Source: BS750m-G57 sp964392945 (GTDB lineage Bacteria > Planctomycetota > Phycisphaerae > SM23-33). From it: a stretch of 7,459 nt of DNA. This document shows, one piece after another, positions 6,418-7,459 of the stretch. Both the position numbers and the translations under genes were made by a program. A model generated the notes under the pieces. That model saw only the letters and a list, made by a program, of their open reading frames with translations. It searched no databases and was not told the origin of the DNA. The stretch lies in the NCBI GenBank assembly GCA_964392945.1, contig CAYMSH010000320.1, positions 1 through 7,459 on the forward strand, read 5' to 3'. Each line of letters begins with the position of its first letter. Position 1 is the stretch's first letter.

Positions 6418-7191
6418 CTAGGAACGTCTCTTTCGGCGGTCCGGACGATTTGACTGCCGCTTCTGCGGGCGATTGGTTTTGCGGTCCGGCGCGGCATCGG
6501 GCTTCTGCATGATGAACAGGTAGTTGAATCCGCGAAGGAAGAAGTTGCCCTCCTCAGCCGCAGCGCGGTAGTTGCCCATGTCCAGCGTCTTGTTGTGGCG
6601 AGTCACCGCCACAATGTCAATCGGCGTGAATCGCTTTCGCATCAGCGCGAACAGTTCAAAACCCAGCGGATAGAACCCCTTGCCCTTTACGTACGAATCG
6701 CTGACGTACAGGCCCATGTGCTTGCCCGGTTTCAGTATTCGATGAATCTCGGCCAGCACCTGGTCCATCGCATCGTAATACTCGCTGCCGGCGGCGGACA
6801 GCTTGCCTATGCATCGCGGATCGTCGGTGTACTCAATGTGCGTCGAGTACGGCGGGTCGATGAAAACGAATCCCGCTTTGGCGTCCTCCAACGGAAGCTT
6901 GCGTGCGTCGGCGCGGAAGATATCCTTTCGCGTCGGACCGAGATCGTATCCCAACGCCTTTCGACCGAGATCGCGTGCGACGTCGAGAGTCGTGCCGCTA
7001 CCGCACATCGGGTCTACGACCAGATCTCGCTTCTTTGTGTATCGCTGCAGAAGGTTCCAGATAATGTAACTCGGGGTGGCGCCCTTGTAGTTCTGATCGC
7101 CCTGGGCTTCCGTTCCGTAATGCTGAGACGGATAGTCCCACAAAGTTGTCGGTTGGAGAACGAGCTTGGGCTTCTTGGGTCGGGGCTTCAT
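6418..7191 (-). CDS. DNA methyltransferase of the N6-adenine/N4-cytosine type
   Basis: From ATG 7191 the product is 257 residues. SAM-binding motif I is DPMCGSGTT (60-68) and the catalytic motif IV is DPPY (112-115), which marks amino-methyltransferases acting on exocyclic nitrogen. A motif X-like segment (GATPSYIIWNLLQRY, 37-51) precedes motif I, so the order is X-I-IV with any target-recognition part C-terminal. The GNFFLRGFNYLFIM block (215-228) is typical of this group's end. The last 20 or so residues are a strongly basic tail that may bind nucleic acid. The frame stays open to an ATG at 7302, but that extension overlaps the promoter and palindrome described below, lacks a Shine-Dalgarno and looks non-coding. 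No restriction endonuclease is adjacent, so it is an orphan here. An RNA substrate (TRM11-like fold) cannot be excluded. It is convergent with the oxidoreductase, 70 bases apart. Confidence 0.87.
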   Translation of the reverse strand: MKPRPKKPKLVLQPTTLWDYPSQHYGTEAQGDQNYKGATPSYIIWNLLQRYTKKRDLVVDPMCGSGTTLDVARDLGRKALGYDLGPTRKDIFRADARKLPLEDAKAGFVFIDPPYSTHIEYTDDPRCIGKLSAAGSEYYDAMDQVLAEIHRILKPGKHMGLYVSDSYVKGKGFYPLGFELFALMRKRFTPIDIVAVTRHNKTLDMGNYRAAAEEGNFFLRGFNYLFIMQKPDAAPDRKTNRPQKRQSNRPDRRKRRS

Positions 7192-7250
7192 GGCAATATC
7201 ATATCCTGCCGCCCCATCGCCCGCAAACCCGAATAGTCGGAAAATAGTGC

Positions 7251-7278
7251 TTGATACCTGCGGCATGAATGCTATAAT
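7251..7278 (+). promoter_or_regulatory. Near-consensus sigma70 promoter
   Basis: TTGATA (7251-7256, 5/6) and TATAAT (7273-7278, 6/6) are separated by 16 bases. This is the best promoter in the window. Transcription should begin near 7284-7286 and run toward the truncated gene at 7412, with a leader of about 125 bases. Confidence 0.7.
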
Positions 7279-7283
7279 GCAAG

Positions 7284-7301
7284 TGACTGACCAGTCAGTC
7301 A
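7284..7301. promoter_or_regulatory. Perfect palindrome at the transcription start, probable repressor operator
   Basis: TGACTGAC-CA-GTCAGTCA is an 8+8 bp inverted repeat with a 2-base centre, beginning five bases after the -10 hexamer and so covering about +1 to +18. Size, symmetry and placement are those of an operator for a dimeric repressor; many TetR-family operators have this form (for example the TGA-ATGA...TCAT-TCA type of Bacillus FadR). Which regulator binds is unknown. The site is also 93 bases upstream of the divergent methyltransferase and could affect both. Confidence 0.55.
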
Positions 7302-7348
7302 TTGTGCGAAAGTAATTTGAGCACCCTGACTGGCGGCGGTTTCATACG

Positions 7349-7383
7349 TGGTGTTAACCGTTATTTAGCAGACAATTACACCA
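7349..7383 (+). other. Possible stem-loop in the leader of the last gene
   Basis: TGGTGTTAA (7349-7357) can pair with TTACACCA (7376-7383), giving eight base pairs with one bulged T and an 18-base loop. It ends 16 bases before the ribosome-binding site. No riboswitch class is recognised. Confidence 0.2.
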
Positions 7384-7399
7384 TAACTAGACACCTGAC

Positions 7400-7405
7400 A
7401 AGGAG
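7400..7405 (+). promoter_or_regulatory. Strong ribosome-binding site of the last gene
   Basis: AAGGAG lies 6 bases ahead of the ATG at 7412. With the promoter at 7251-7278 it makes the start of the truncated gene convincing despite only 48 bases of coding sequence. Confidence 0.65.
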
Positions 7406-7411
7406 TCTGAC

Positions 7412-7459
7412 ATGGATAGGCAAGACAAAGCAAGCCGACTGGCCAAACGACGCAGCGAC
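7412..7459 (+). CDS. N-terminal start of an unidentified protein (runs off the window)
   Basis: ATG 7412 follows an AAGGAG site and opens 16 codons (MDRQDKASRLAKRRSD) to the window edge. The segment is short, charged and arginine/lysine-rich with no signal peptide. A basic N-terminus before a first helix is common in transcription regulators such as TetR proteins, and the operator-like palindrome over this gene's own promoter would fit an autoregulated repressor. Sixteen residues cannot establish this, and any cytoplasmic nucleic-acid-binding protein would fit as well. Confidence 0.6.
   Translation, partial: MDRQDKASRLAKRRSD

Noticed and set aside
7192..7302. N-terminal extension of the methyltransferase to the ATG at 7302
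   Set aside because: It would encode a promoter, an operator-like palindrome and a composition unlike the rest; no Shine-Dalgarno precedes either upstream ATG.

Overview
The window looks like a fragment of a metagenome-assembled or draft genome from a polysaccharide-degrading Gram-negative bacterium, most likely a planctomycete (Phycisphaerae-like). That placement is inferred from gene content: a Tat-exported Gfo/Idh/MocA oxidoreductase, an S1 sulfatase, a DUF1680-superfamily (GH127/GH146) beta-L-arabinofuranosidase, and a small membrane protein resembling DUF6868. The run of Ns at 213-222 is a scaffold gap, so sequence left of it may not be truly adjacent to the rest.

Layout, left to right. 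1-173: C-terminal end of an unrecognised + strand gene. 174-320: a gene-free stretch holding the assembly gap and hairpin-rich sequence that looks repetitive. 321-563 (-): two-helix membrane protein, DUF6868-like. 688-921 (+): uncharacterised 77-aa protein, divergent from the previous gene. 955-3300 (-): exported beta-L-arabinofuranosidase with the full Glu/Glu/Cys/Cys-Cys set of active-site and zinc residues. 3454-4902 (-): iduronate-2-sulfatase-like S1 sulfatase, upstream of and codirectional with the arabinofuranosidase. 4992-6347 (+): Tat-signal Gfo/Idh/MocA oxidoreductase, divergent from the sulfatase across an 89-bp promoter region. 6418-7191 (-): DNA adenine/cytosine-N4 type methyltransferase, convergent with the oxidoreductase. 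7251-7301: a near-consensus sigma70 promoter followed by a perfect 8+8 bp palindrome. 7412-end (+): first 16 codons of a gene driven by that promoter.

The central block (955-6347) reads as a small carbohydrate-utilisation locus. The sulfatase would remove sulfate esters, the GH127/146 enzyme would release L-arabinofuranose, and the oxidoreductase would oxidise or otherwise transform a sugar in the periplasm. A sulfated, arabinose-containing glycan such as those of some green algae is a plausible target, but this is inference. The sulfatase has no visible signal peptide while the other two enzymes do, so the order and place of the steps is not settled.

I did not find a clearly new multi-gene system. 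The strongest unexplained signals are the promoter/palindrome pair at 7251-7301, the two small uncharacterised genes at 321-921, and the compartment mismatch in the sugar locus. No tRNA, rRNA, CRISPR array or intact insertion sequence was seen.
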